This document shows positions 35,324 to 46,915 of a DNA stretch of 64,000 nucleotides, piece by piece. Position numbers and translations under genes: made by a program. The notes below the pieces were generated by a model that was given only the letters and a program-made list of their open reading frames with translations, was not told the origin of the DNA and did no database searches. Source of the stretch: Aldrovandia affinis (lineage: Eukaryota > Chordata > Actinopteri > Notacanthiformes > Halosauridae); assembly GCA_029706075.1 (NCBI GenBank), contig JAINUG010000055.1:4224399-4288398 (forward strand), given 5' to 3'. The number at the start of each line of letters is the position of its first letter. Positions within the stretch are counted from its first letter, which is position 1.

Positions 35324-37010
35324 GCCCCCCCACCAAGGGTCATGGGGCTCGCTGCTTCAAAGAGAAATTAGGTCAAAAATAATAATAATATTTTTTGTAT
35401 TATTATTATTATTATTATTATTATTACATAAGCACAAAACACATTATTGTTACCATTTTAATCCCTTTCATTTGTAAAAATTCTCCCTGGAGAACACATC
35501 ATTGTCCAGTGAACTCTATGACAAATGTAAACACAAATTTGTTAATGCCAATAACTGCTTCGAGTTCAGGCAAATGAGGAGAAAACTAGGTTCATTAATG
35601 TTTAAAGAAACACCTGATCTTTATTTTCGGGTGATTCATTACAAAACGCATATTGACATTTGGGGTTTCGAGTGCTTCTGCTTTAGCTCATCCTTCTGCT
35701 AAGCAGTGCTTGCAACTACATTTTTCTGTATCTTACAGCTGCAGGAAAACAGTTTTTTTCAGTGACAGCCATTTTGCTTGAACCGTGAATGAGACTGGAC
35801 TTTGGCCCAGTGTGTACCCAATTCAAATATTGTGAATGAACAAATACTATTCAACCAGCGTGTTGCACCTGGATGATTCGCAGCAGCCATTTCACACTGG
35901 AACACTTGCCACACATTAGTTCAAGTGAGAAGAAGGGATTCATTTACCCCTCTCAATGCCTTGAACCTGAGCCATTTCAAAAACCTTAAATTACTTTTTT
36001 TTTTCCTTTTTCCTGTTTAGAATAATGGTATTGGTTATGTCTGACAGCAAAGCCAACCCGCAGTTATTAACTGAAGGTCTATTATAAGCGCCCCGGCTTG
36101 TTGGCCATCGGATTTCATAGCCTGTAATTCAGTTATTAAGCAGCAGGAAGTCCATTAAGCCGCCCGTTGAGCGGTCCTTATAATTAGCCCATTGCCTTAC
36201 ATGAACTATCTCTAGTCCCCAATTACACAAACTTGAACGTTTATTCACAGAGAGGCACTGATGTCTATTGGCGAACATACTGTATATCTATTTGATTATC
36301 GCGAATGATGTTGAATGTAAATAATGATACTCGTGTTTTATAGTGATGTATGATGTGGCGATTGTGTTTTTGGGAGACAGTTGTAGTTGCATATTTTACT
36401 TGTTGCATTGGCTACACTCAACTACATCTATATATATAGCACTTGGGGGGAACTATTTTTATGCATTTTGCATTAAATGTATGTTCTTAATATCGCCATT
36501 ACTAATTCTGTTCATTTTGTTAAAGGTAACAGCGTTTAACATCACATGCCAACATCACATGCCCTCGATCCCGTCATCATGATAGAACGTGGACTCACCA
36601 CAAAACAAGTCCTTAATATTGGCTAGCAATATTTAAATGGTCGTTTATGGGTGTCTTCATTTATGCAATCAATTTTGGTAAACCCCTCTCTAACACAATA
36701 ACAAGAGTGTGCACTAATTTTCTCAAAAAATGTGCTGTAATTTGTGCCTTCTAATGCCCATCTATAATTGTCCACTAAGTGCTTCGCATATTTGTTGGAC
36801 AAAAAAGGCTTTTATCTGTAGATTTCATTGGGTTTTTTCCAAGCGTCTATATTCTTTATTCTTCTCCATTCAGTTAATGAGATCAGTCAATGGATTTCAC
36901 CAAGCTCATAATTGGTCTCCCTTTGTCTAATTAATCAGTTCTTAATTGAAGCCATTTACCTTGTCATGTGTTCAGCTATAGCTACATGGTGAGACATTGA
37001 AAATGGCAGC
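35324..37010. other. No gene seen; possible conserved non-coding segment
   Basis: (ATT)n lies at 35396-35426. The segment 36000-36240 has several TTAAT/ATTAA cores in otherwise balanced sequence and no repeat signature, which resembles a conserved enhancer. That is inference only. Confidence 0.35.
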
Positions 37011-37212
37011 AGTGTAGTGTAATGGTAGGGAATTGGGCTTATAGCACAAAGGTTGCAGGTTTAATCCCCAGGTGGGGCACAGCCATTCTAAGCAAGGTAC
37101 TTAACCTGAATTGCTTCAGTAAAATATCCAACTGTAGGATTGTATGTAAAATAAATGTGGGCTGTGTAAGTCACTCTGGATAAGAGTGTCTGCTAATTAA
37201 GTTTAATGTAAA
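37011..37212 (+). mobile_element. V-SINE (tRNA-derived)
   Basis: Has the A box (GTGTAGTGTAATGG), B box (GGTTGCAGGTTTAATCCCC), core (GTGGGGCACAGCC, AGCAAGGTACTTAACC) and tail (CACTCTGGATAAGAGTGTCT). It is more diverged than the copy at 20436. Confidence 0.87.
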
Positions 37213-37308
37213 ATGCTGAATTACAGGCTACAAAGCCCAGTCACCACTGGACCCTATCAACTATATGGCTGCATGAGGTTGAGGGATAGCTGTTCACCTT
37301 TGATAGAG

Positions 37309-37312
<4 letters not shown>

Positions 37313-37369
<57 letters not shown>
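37313..37369. repeat. (TA)n microsatellite
   Basis: About 28 TA units, directly abutting the TGTGG end of a solo LTR. A short TA run follows at the other end of the LTR. Confidence 0.97.
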
Positions 37370-37372
<3 letters not shown>

Positions 37373-37952
37373 GGTGTCCCCAGGGGTTGTGCGACACACA
37401 CGGACCTTGCAGAGGGAGTAGGCAAGTTCAAGAACCCAGAGGAGGCAGTATTCACAAACAAGATGATAATTTATTAAACTAATACTGACACACAAAACAA
37501 AGGGTGGGGTCTTCAGGGGAATACAAAAACATAAAGTCCACAATCCTAGCTCGTTGTCAATGTCCGTAATCCAATTCAAAATCCAAGTCAGTTCCGCAAT
37601 CCAGTCCGTAGTCAATCCAAAGGGGGTCCTCAAAACCATCCAATTTCATACACCAAAAACACTCCAACAATCACTCTTTCTCCAAATACTGGCTGGTCAA
37701 ATAGACTTCACAGTACTCACTCTTACAAACACACAGCAACTCCTTCCCACACACGTTCCTACTCCTCTCAATGTGTGTCACAGGATCAGCCCTTTAAGTA
37801 GGCCTCGAAATGGCTTTCAGCTGGTCGTTAGTCCCCATTGCTTAACTCAGCTCAGGTGTAACTGTGGCCTGCTGGGAAATGTAGTGTTTCCTGGCTCCCA
37901 TGTGTTGTAGGCCAGGCAGCCATTTCCTTGTGCAGCCCTTTGGGCTGCCACA
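37370..37952 (-). mobile_element. Solo LTR, TGTGG...CCACA family
   Basis: On the minus strand the 583-base unit starts TGTGGCAGCCC and ends GGGGACACCACA, so it has TG...CA ends with TGTGG/CCACA inverted tips. In that direction it has a TATA-like CTACTTAAAGGGC about 150 bases in and a poly-A signal AATAAA about 110 bases from the end, the order expected of U3-R-U5. It sits inside a TA repeat. A 5'-truncated copy in the opposite orientation lies at 45524-45969. No internal retroviral or gypsy coding region is next to it. The family is not identified. Confidence 0.75.
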
Positions 37953-38336
37953 ATATATATATAAAAAGATAAACCAAAAAAAAGCTTCATCACAAAGGTT
38001 ACAAAATTACATCATGTTCTCTCTCCGAGTGGTACTTCTTCAGAAAGTATCCTGTGGAAGACAATGGTGAATGTGTTTCACAATTTCCTTTTCCTTTTTC
38101 TATTTCTATGAAATATGTATTGACGTAATGGCATATGCATATCTTTTTGATACAATCCATAAGACACTTTTAAAAATTATTTTCGAAATTCTTTGTGTGA
38201 AAGTGTGGTACATTATATATAAATAACCCTCAAACATGCAAAAGTATGTGGCATTTTCTATGTACTTCGACCTATATTGAATACACTTGAACAAAATTAA
38301 TTTATTGGCAGTTTTGGACACTATATGTAGTATATA

Positions 38337-38578
38337 CACTATCAAAACTGCCAAAGTTTAGGTTACCAAAAACTGAAAAATAATTTTGGCATTTTTTGGC
38401 AGTGAGTAGTTTCCTACACCATCAAAAGGCACTTGGAAACTGCAGGAAACTCTGACAGGAAGAGGTCTGGCAGACTGCTTACCTTTGTACCATTTCAGGT
38501 TATTCACTGGACTTGAACTGCTTAAATTTCAGTAAAAACTGGAAAATGGGGGTGTTCTAAAATTTTTGACCGGTAGTG
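38337..38578. mobile_element. Tc1-like MITE
   Basis: Bounded by CACTATCAAAACTG and the inverted GACCGGTAGTG, with TA on both sides as expected of Tc1/mariner target sites. Shares internal blocks with 32290-32467 and 52997-53312. No transposase is left. Confidence 0.7.
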
Positions 38579-39188
38579 TATATATATATATGCAATATTT
38601 TTTATTACAAATACATTTTATTTCATTTATAAAAACGATATTAAGTGAATGGTCATTTTCCAGATTTGGCATTATGACTTTTACTTTAGGCCTGATTAAA
38701 GAGAGGTATTGTAGCACTGGATTTGTGTAACATTACGGTTAGCAAGGATCAAACTGTAAAAAGTCTAAACCTAAAGTCAGAAGGAGAAAGGTGGTAGAGG
38801 GGTTGGGGGTTAGGGTTTGGGGGTTAGGGATGAGATGGGCAGACTGAAAGGGCCAGAGTGAGAATTTTGGCAGGACCGCTGAAAATGCCACTCTTTGAGA
38901 TAAGTCATGTGATCATTAAGAGCTCAGAGTCTTGCATTGTCACTGCAGTGGAGAGTGTTTTTTCCCTCTGCCTATTTGGTCCAGATGGAAGACTGCCTGC
39001 TACAGGCACATTCAACCTTACCTAAAGAACATATCCCATCTGTTAACCCTGTCCAGGCCTGGTTAGCTTTGGCCATTACAAGCTAACCAGGAAGGTTGGC
39101 TACAGGGTGCTGGAGCAGTTAGCCATTCTTTATGATGAAGGAACCTCTTCTCTCCTATGCTGTGACGCCTGCCTTCCTCTTCCCCTTG

Positions 39189-39370
39189 TTTGTGTGTGTG
39201 TGTGTGTGTTTGGGTGTGGGTGTATGCATGCACCTGTGCATGTGTATGTGTGTGCCTGTGCATGTGTGCGTGCGTGTGTGTGTGTGTGTGCATGTGTGCC
39301 TATGTGTGTGTGCCTGTGTGTGTCTGAATGTGTGTGCGCCTGTGTGTGTCTGAATGTGTGTGTGTGTATG
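39189..39370. repeat. Imperfect (TG)n microsatellite
   Basis: Long TG run interrupted by TGCATGTG and TGCCTGTG variants. Opposite-strand ORFs of 73-116 codons across it have repeat composition. Confidence 0.93.
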
Positions 39371-39825
39371 GAGCAATCTGTATCAAATATTTTCACACCT
39401 CACTTAATTCACAAAAATGTTAATATGACAAATTGCTTTGTCAGGCAAGTATCTTGATTAAGACGTGCAAATGAGAGAATCTGCAATGTAAATATTTTGT
39501 ACCTGTGAGGTCTTTTTTTGAGAGTGCATAACTAGAAAGAATATGGGAAAGTTCACTTGAATGTCGATCTCTAATGAGCTTGCAGGGGACTTCCATCGGA
39601 CTCAGAATAAGCCTGTGGATAAATTCCTTTGACATTTGACTATTTTAAAATGGCATAAATTAACAAAAATATGAACTCCCAACAGCACACATACTACTGA
39701 CAATATCATATTTGCACAAATGCGTCAATCATTTTCAAAGTATTTTAAGAACCATAGCACATACATTTTTGGAAAGCTGGACAAAACAATTATTTCTTGT
39801 GAGTAGTATTTTAAATAATACTAAT

Positions 39826-39827
39826 AA

Positions 39828-39871
<44 letters not shown>

Positions 39872-39893
39872 ATAATAATAATAATAATAATAA
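39826..39893. repeat. (TAC)n to (TAA)n microsatellite
   Basis: About twelve CTA/TAC units followed by about nine TAA units. Confidence 0.95.
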
Positions 39894-40579
39894 ATTAATT
39901 ATAAATGATTTCTCATGAGTAGTATTTTGTCCTGATTGCTTTGTCAGTTTAACATGGCAAATCATTGCTGTGGGGCTTCCTCGTGACGAAAGGGATAAAT
40001 ATGTTTTTTTCTAACTGATCACGAGTAGATTTTTTTTCTCTCAATGTAACTATGCCCCTTTCTTGCAATGTTGCATGCTGTTCCAGTAATGGAACCTGGT
40101 TCTGAGAACTTGTACATTTGAACACTTGTAACAGGTTTCTATGGAAACCGAATCTATTCTCTTGATGTGTTGTCAAGAACCCTTTCAGACACATGGCCAA
40201 TCCGTTCTGTGGTTTCCTGCGAAAAGCCAATGATTTCACCCTGAGAGGATAAGCAAAGCACAAACAAACGAGTCTGCTTTTCATTATATACAGTATATAC
40301 GCCTTACATCAGGCCCTCAAAACTGAAGCCTGATTCAGATACAGTATAATGATCAGGACAAAGCTTTCTCTGTACACACACAGAGTAAAAAAGCATGCGT
40401 GTTCAATGTTCAATGACACTAAATTAAAATGTAACTACCGTCCACCACAGCCACTCCTGGACTATTCAAGCGTTAATGCAAACAACCACGCAAACACAGA
40501 CACTCTGTGAAAATAGTCTAGAGGACAGAGAGCAAGACTTTAATGGGCAAAACATTTAAACCTTAAATATATATATATA

Positions 40580-40850
40580 CACTACCGTTCAAAAGTTTGG
40601 GGTCACCTGCTGGAAACTATTTTTATCTCATAATTGACAATGCTTTACACCGTATACATTTCTGTAAATACTTTAAAATGACAAACAAACACATGTAACA
40701 ATGAACAAAATGAACATCAAAGAAATGTTCAAGAAAATTATATTGAAAATTGAATCTTGGATTCCTCAAAATAGTCACCCTTTGGCGTGAGAATAGCCTC
40801 ACAAACAGTGGCCATTCGGTTAATACGTTTTAGCAAACATCAATGAAAGC
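40580..40850. mobile_element. Tc1-like element, truncated
   Basis: Starts with CACTACCGTTCAAAAGTTTG after a TA run, a terminal repeat known from fish Tc1 elements, and runs through the same non-coding block as the element at 10677 (GAAACTA, TATCTCATAATTGACAATG). It stops where the L2 3' end begins, so the LINE probably inserted into or next to it. Confidence 0.75.
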
Positions 40851-41030
40851 AATGCATGTCAAGGAAAATCAAATAATGAATAAAAACAATAAAACAATAA
40901 AATAGGGGACACTTCCCTTCCCCGATTCATCAATTTACTGATAGAAAAAAATACATTTAAGGGCATAAAAGGTCATTTAAAAACAGCATATGGGACTCCA
41001 TGTGAAGCACGCATATCATAAGACGTGGTG

Positions 41031-43913
41031 CTAGAAAAAGGCTAGGTTAAAGAGATATTTTTTTAAGTGCCATTTAAAAATGTCAACAGAGCCTGCCTCT
41101 CTAATATCTTTGGGTAGACTGTTCCACAATTTGGGAGCATAGCTGAAGAAGGCTACATCTCCAATTTTCTTTTGGGTGGGGTTTAGAGTATCTAGAAAAC
41201 CAGCAGTAGAGGATCTAAGGGCTCGTGAAGGAGCATAAAACGACAGGGAATCTGTGATATAGGCCGGTCCTAAGCCATTTAGAGCTTTGTACACAAGTAG
41301 AAGGACTTTAAAATCAATTTTGGTAGATACAGGGAGCCAGTGCAGTGTAGCTAAGACTGGAGTGGTGAGTTCTCTCCAGAACTCTCCCAGCAGCAGAGTT
41401 CTGGATAAGCTGCAGCCTCTCAATGGACTTTTTAGGAAGACCAGTAAAGAGTGCATTGCAATAGTCTAGTCTATTGAAATAAACGCATGAATACATTTTT
41501 GGCCGTACCTTGGCAATGTTTCTGAGGTGAAAGAATGCCACCTTGGTCACTTTGTTTATATGGGATGTAAAACTTAGATCGGAGTCTAAAATAACACCCA
41601 GACTTGTTACTTCTGGTTTGATCCAGGGAGTCAGATTGCCAAGTCTTTTAAGCAGCTCATCCCTTTTGGATTTGGGGCCAACTAATAGGATTTCTGTCTT
41701 ATCCTCATTAAGTTTTAGAAAGTTATTATTCATCCATTTATTTATTGCCGACAGACAGGCAGTAAGGGAGCTTAAGGCATCTACATCACTTGGCTCAACG
41801 GATATGTACAATTGTGTATCGTCAGCGTAGCTATGGAAACTAACGTCATGTTACCTGATGATATCACCTAGAGGAAGCATGTATAGTGAAAACAGCAGAG
41901 GGGCAAGGCAGCTCCCTTGTGCGACAACAAAGGTTATGTCATGCTTCTCTGATACATGGTCCCCCAGACTAACATAACATTTTCTTCCTGTAATGTAAGT
42001 ACGGAGCCAGTTTAGAACACATTCAGAGAGACCAACCCAGTTTTCAAGGCGATTTAAGAGAGTTTCATGGTCAACTGTGTCGAATGCTGCACTTAAATCT
42101 AAGAGAACCAGAACTGAAACCTTATTTGCATCAGCATTAAGTCTCAGATCGCTGACTATCTTTGTGAGAGCAGTTTCTGTGCTATGATTTGATCTGAACC
42201 CTGATTGAAATTTCTCTAGAATATTGTTTTCATTTAGAAAGTTGTTTAACTGGTGGAAAACAACCTTTTCAAGTATCTTTCTTAAAAATTGAAGGTTTGA
42301 TATGGGTCTATAATTGCTAAGAATGTCACAGTGTAGATTAGGCTTCTTCAGTAGATGTTTCACAACGGCAGTTTTAAAGGCCTCAGGGCAAACTCCTGTT
42401 TCAAGGGATGTGTTAATAATTTTCAGGACGGAATCTGAGATACTGTTGAAAACACTCTTGAAGAGTGGAGAAGGGATTGGGTCGAGACAGCATGATGCTG
42501 GTTTGCTCAGAGTAACAATCTTACACAGTTCTGGGGTTGAGATGTTGGTGAATTTTCTCATGGTTGCCTGCCTTTCACGAGGTTGAATGCAGGAGTCGGC
42601 GATTGTTTTTGTAATGCCAGCTCTGATGGTTGTGATTTTATTGTTAAAGAAATTTGCTAATTCCTCACATTTAGGTGCAGAGGCTTGGCTTGAAAGGTCA
42701 GGGGCGAAGGCAGGGTTTAACAGTCTGTCAATAGTAGAAAACAATATTCTAGAGTTATTATTGTTTTCTGTAATGATCTTAGAGAAATAAGCCCTTCTGG
42801 CAGTGCGTACAGTATTATTATAGGTGACTATATACTCTTTGTAGATAGTACGGTGGACCTCCAGTCCTGTTTTCCTCCATTTTCTTTCCGCTGCTCTACA
42901 TGATCTCTTAAGCTCATGGATTGTGTTGTCTATCCATGGAGATGTTTTGTTGTATGACTTCTTTTTAACCTTGAGTGGGGCAACTTTGTTCAGTGTGCTA
43001 GTCAGGTTGTTATTGAAGGCAATAACCATTTTGTCTAATGAGCAACTCACATCACACAGATTGAACAAACTTACAAGCTCATAGAACTCACTTTCTGCTG
43101 CAGCATTTGAGAATCGTTTCTGAACCAAACACTCATCTGTGATCCTAGCTACGGATAGGATGCTGTCAAAGAACACACAATAATGATCAGAGACCGGAAT
43201 ATGAGACACTGAAACATTATCAATAGCTAACCCTTTTGACACAACCAAATCAAGGGTATTGCCATGCTGGTGGGTGGCCTCTGTGACATGTTGAATAAGT
43301 TCAAGGCTATCAAGTAAATTTATGAATTCCATAGCCTTAGAGTCAGCACTGTTGTTAATATGAATGTTAAAATCTCCATTTAAAATTATTCTATCATATT
43401 TGGTGATAATAAGAGCGGCCATCTGGGAGAAATAAAGATAACTGTTTTGGAGGCCTGTATATAGTTAAAATGAGTACTGCTTGTTCCGCCTTGAGCACAA
43501 GGGCAAGATATTCAAAAAATTTAAACTTACCCAGATCCACCTTTGTACGTACAGCTAAACTGTTTTGAGTAGATGGCGGCAACTCCGCCCCCTCTTTTTT
43601 CCTGTCTCACTGACTGATAGGAGTTGTAGTCTGGTGGACATACCTCAATAAGAGTCACATTGCTATTCATGTCTAACTAGGTTTCAGTTAAAAGCATAAC
43701 ATCGAGTTTATGACTTGTAATACGATCATTAATTAAGAATGATTTGTTAGCTAGAGATCTAACATTTAACAGGGCTAGTTTTATAGAACTAGTTGCAGGG
43801 CCTAAGACAGTTAGTGGTTGACAGGGAATAGATATCAAATTAGTAAGGGTTGTTGTATGGGTTGATAACACTCTATTTAGTCTTTCACTAATCACAACAT
43901 GTATGGGCAGCAT
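41031..43913 (-). pseudogene. L2 ORF2 relic: endonuclease and reverse transcriptase
   Basis: This gene would nick target DNA and copy the element RNA into it. Fragments in order: 43913-43677 with the endonuclease start (KLALLNVRSLANK, LDVMLLTET, with the catalytic Glu); 43582-43394 with ILTIYRPPK in a second frame; then 43422-41851 in a third frame (523 codons) with GDFNIH and SDHY of the endonuclease and RT motifs through LDLSAAFDTVDH and QGSCLAPLLF. An in-frame TAA falls 12 codons before YADD; the same frame then continues to 41314. A further shift leads to the C-terminus (LHWLPVSTKIDFKVLLLVYKA, FSYAPKLWNSLP) ending at 41031. There are at least three frameshifts and one stop, so it is inactive. 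The QGSCLAP string departs from the usual QGSVLGP. Confidence 0.9.
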
Positions 43914-44055
43914 TGCAAGAGAGTGTCTTTGTGATGTTGAAAGGCCAGCAAGATGAACATTGGGTCCCGGCTTGAAAAGGGAACATTCACAAGTATCCGC
44001 TCTGCAGAAGCAAGGACCCTGTGGACATCAGTTTTGAAGTTTGCAGGCATTGGTA

Positions 44056-45291
44056 TCAGCAGTGCTGGTTGGACACTCTGTACTTAGTACAGCCACTGGG
44101 AGTGGAGGTCTGGGAAAGGGGGGGTTTATCCTGGCGTTGGGCCAATGGGTGATGAAGGCTGTAGAGGAGGCTGTTCGATAATAGTTCCACTCCGGCTCTG
44201 CTTGGGTGGATGCCATCTGCTCTGAAGACGTGTCTGCGCCTCCAGAACAGATTGAAGTTGTCAATAAAGTTTAGTCCTCTTTGGTGGCATGTTGTGGAGA
44301 GCCAGGTATTTAATCCAAGTAGTCTGCTAAATGTATTAACTCCTCTGTCAATTGTTGGTAGCGGTCCACTGATAAATGCTTGAATTTCTAGTCTGTCCAG
44401 TCTGTCAAACAGTTCAGTGAAGTCTTGCTTCAACAATTCTGAGTGTTCTCTGCGAATATCATTTGTCCCCACATGCACAATAATTTGGTTAATTCCTGGG
44501 TGGTCAGATGGTATTTGGGTGATTTTCTCACTAAAGTCACAGACCATTGCACCCATCACACTACATGTTTTAAACTTCTTACCTCTTATGTTTCTGATGG
44601 TGGAGTCTCCCAAGATGAGTGTGTCTGGTTCATCCGTTTGCTCTGGTGTGAGCCTGTGCTGGTTGTCTGTTTGGTCCGATGTGGCTCTGTGCACCGGCAC
44701 AGCACCGTCAGCGTGCAGCCCTCTGTCTGTGCGCGGTGTAGTCCGTTCTTTTATCCCTTTGTGCAAATGGTTAAGAGTAATCTCCTTTTTTGATTTACAC
44801 GTCAATAAAGGTTCGAACCTGTTTTCTAGTTGTATAGACAGTAGCGGCTGTAGTCTCTGCTTGTTTGCTCCTTTAGCTGGCTGGCTATTTGTAGCATTGT
44901 TCGGTGTCGAGTGTGCTAGATCCGTAGGCTGTGTCCTGTGTGACAACACCGATTTACAGTTATTTTTGGGCTTTCCACCAATTTTGTGCCAGTGGGTGGT
45001 AGACTCACACTGTTCTGTTTGCTTCACTGGTACTGATTCGGCTTTATCAAGTTTCGGGAAAGATACAGAGTCATCCAGAGCTAATGCTAACGTTAGCTCT
45101 TCATTATGGGTCTGCTGGGTAGCGCTAGGTTGTGTTAGCTTACCGGTCGGAGACATTGGAAGTGTGTCATCGAGATTTATATCCTTCCCTTTAGCCTGTA
45201 ACAGGATCAGCTTGGTTTCCAACACAGCCATCCTCTGTGGCAGTTTGTAGCAGGCAGTGCATTTTGACGGTCCCGATGCGTGAGGGGTCAT
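44056..45291 (-). CDS. L2 ORF1: coiled-coil plus SGNH-esterase-like protein
   Basis: The 411-residue reading frame is intact from an ATG. A CTAC cysteine pair (11-14) leads into a short heptad-like helix (about 17-34), then a long polar linker with NRFEPLL at 157-163. The C-terminal half is an SGNH hydrolase fold: LILGDSTIRNI with nucleophile Ser230, VGTNDIR with Asn277, and RADGIHPS with Asp359 and His362. Esterase-bearing ORF1 proteins are known in vertebrate CR1 and zebrafish L2 elements, where they bind nucleic acid in the retrotransposition particle. ORF2 begins downstream in another frame. Intact coding with all catalytic residues, next to a broken ORF2, suggests the copy is fairly young. 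A host gene is unlikely given the flanking LINE. Confidence 0.88.
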   Translation of the reverse strand: MTPHASGPSKCTACYKLPQRMAVLETKLILLQAKGKDINLDDTLPMSPTGKLTQPSATQQTHNEELTLALALDDSVSFPKLDKAESVPVKQTEQCESTTHWHKIGGKPKNNCKSVLSHRTQPTDLAHSTPNNATNSQPAKGANKQRLQPLLSIQLENRFEPLLTCKSKKEITLNHLHKGIKERTTPRTDRGLHADGAVPVHRATSDQTDNQHRLTPEQTDEPDTLILGDSTIRNIRGKKFKTCSVMGAMVCDFSEKITQIPSDHPGINQIIVHVGTNDIRREHSELLKQDFTELFDRLDRLEIQAFISGPLPTIDRGVNTFSRLLGLNTWLSTTCHQRGLNFIDNFNLFWRRRHVFRADGIHPSRAGVELLSNSLLYSLHHPLAQRQDKPPLSQTSTPSGCTKYRVSNQHC

Positions 45292-45523
45292 AATGTTGCA
45301 GTTGTAGCCTATATTCCCACGAATCGCGTTGTATAATTGTTACAACCAAAGACCGAAATAAAACTTAAATGTGCATTTAAAACTGCTAAAACCTTTAAAA
45401 TAACAATATAAAACCTGAAATAAAACGATAAAACCTGAAAGAACGTAAAACCTAAAAATAAAACGATAAAACACTCCAGGACTCGCTCAGGTAGTCAAAA
45501 ACGCTTCTCGCTCAAACAGGAAG

Positions 45524-45969
45524 CATTGGGACTAATGACCAGTTGGAGGCCTATTTAAAGGGCTCCTACCTGTTACACGTGGAGAGGAGTAGGAATGTGT
45601 AGGGAAAGGAGTTGGTGAGTGTGTTTGGAGAATAGAGAACCTGTGAAGTCTTTGTGACAAGCCAGGATTTGGAAAGAGTGTTTTGTGTATGAAATTGGAC
45701 TGTTTTGAGGACCCTTTTTGGATATCGACTACGGACTGGATTACGGAACGGAACTGGATTTGTGGACTGGATTTTGGACAACAACAACGAGCTACAAATT
45801 GTGGACTTTGTGTTTGTATTCCCCGGAAGACCCCACCCTTGGTTTTGTGTTGTCAAGTTAGTTTAATAAATCATTGTTTTGCTTATATTACTGTCTCCTC
45901 CGTGTTCTTAAACTTGCCTATGCCCTCTGCAAGGTCCGTGTGTGTCGCCCAACCCCTGGGGACACCACA
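45524..45969 (+). mobile_element. Solo LTR, 5'-truncated, TGTGG...CCACA family
   Basis: Aligns with the reverse complement of 37370-37952 but lacks the first 120 or so bases. It keeps the TATA-like CTATTTAAAGGGC, the poly-A signal AATAAA, and the terminal CTGGGGACACCACA followed by a TA run. The L2 5' end abuts its truncated side. Confidence 0.75.
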
Positions 45970-45984
45970 ATATATATATATATA

Positions 45985-46915
45985 CAGCTCTGGAAAAAAT
46001 TAAGAGACCACTCCAGTACTTAATGAAGTACTGATTAGGTGATCACCTGAACCAAATCTTATTTAACGAGGAAAAGTATAAAAAACACTGCTGTGGTCAT
46101 CACTATCCTCTTGCAATAGGACCAGCTTGATGGCAAAAAACTGTGCTAGTAGTACCTCAAAAGTAATTGAAATCCAAAAATTATTAACTATTGACCATGC
46201 CAAAAGAGTTGAAAATAAAAGTTTTGAGTGAGGAAAAGAAGGGTTCAATTCTGTCTTTGCTGGCAGAGGGATACAGTGAGCGTAAGATTGCTTCTATCCT
46301 TCAAATTTCAAAGACGGCGGTTCATAGGAACAAGGTCAACCAGCAGACATTGAGGACAACAAAGCTACAGACCGGCAGAGAGCAAAAACGACTCTACTGA
46401 CCGGGATGACCGCCAACTCATTCGATCTGAGGGTGCTTCACCAAGGGTGGAATCGGGCAGATTTGTCTTTGTGAAGGACGCATGAATCAAGCCACGTACA
46501 AGGTTATCCTGGAAGAAAACTTGTTTCCTTCTGCTCTGACAATGATCCCCAACTTTGAGGATTGTTTTTTCCAGCAGGACAATGCTCAATGCCACACAGC
46601 CAGGTCAATCAAGGTGTGGATGGAGGACCACCAGATCAAGACCCTGTCATAGCCAGCCCAATCTCCAGACCTGAACCCCATTGAAAACCTCTGGAATGTG
46701 ATCAAGAGGAAGATGGATGGTCACAAGCCATCAAACAAAGCTGAGCTGCTTGAATTTTTGCTCCAGGAGTGGCATAAAGTCACCCAACATCAATGTGAAA
46801 GACTGGTGGAGAGCATGCCAAGACGCATGAAAGCTGTGATTGCAAATCAGGGTTATTCCACCAAATATTGATTTCTGAACTCTTTAGTTAAAACATTAGT
46901 ATTGTGAATGATCAA
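45985..46915 (+). mobile_element. Tc1 element relic, DD34E type
   Basis: Starts after a TA run with CAGCTCTGGAAAAAATTAAG, a well-known fish Tc1 terminus. From the ATG at 46197 the first helix-turn-helix domain is readable (MPKELKIKVLSEEKKGSILS, LAEGYSERKIASILQISKTA). After an internal deletion the catalytic part follows: FFQQDNAQCHTA and QSPDLNPIENLW, with 34 residues between the Asp and Glu counting one stop codon, then RMKAVIANQGYSTKY. The right terminal repeat is missing; another Tc1 fragment starts there. Inactive. Confidence 0.88.

Larger units (their letters stand above)
38579..40579. other. No gene seen; simple repeats
   Basis: Holds a telomere-like GGGGGTTAGGG patch at 38803-38830, an imperfect (TG)n at 39189-39370, and (TAC)n/(TAA)n at 39826-39893. 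ORFs over these are Cys/Val- or His/Thr-rich artefacts. Confidence 0.5.
40851..45510 (-). mobile_element. L2-type LINE, nearly full length
   Basis: A non-LTR retrotransposon of about 4.65 kb with the L2 layout: a 5' UTR, ORF1 with an SGNH esterase domain, then ORF2 with an apurinic endonuclease and a reverse transcriptase. The RT motifs (SNYRPISNL, FRSNHSTETAL, LDLSAAFDTVDH, YADD) are those of the L2/CR1 group. ORF1 is open; ORF2 is broken by frameshifts and a stop. The 3' end is AT-rich (ATAAAACAATAAAATA on the plus strand) and meets a Tc1 fragment. The right end is uncertain by tens of bases. Confidence 0.9.

Noticed and set aside
38803..38830. Interstitial telomere repeat
   Set aside because: Only about two GGGTTAGGG-like units are present, too few to separate from chance in a G-rich patch.
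39063..39457. His/Thr-rich and Cys/Val-rich ORFs
   Set aside because: They are produced by the TG microsatellite.
44417..45250. 277-codon plus-strand ORF
   Set aside because: It lies antisense to L2 ORF1, is Cys/Ser/Leu-rich and has no domain. The minus-strand frame holds the SGNH motifs.
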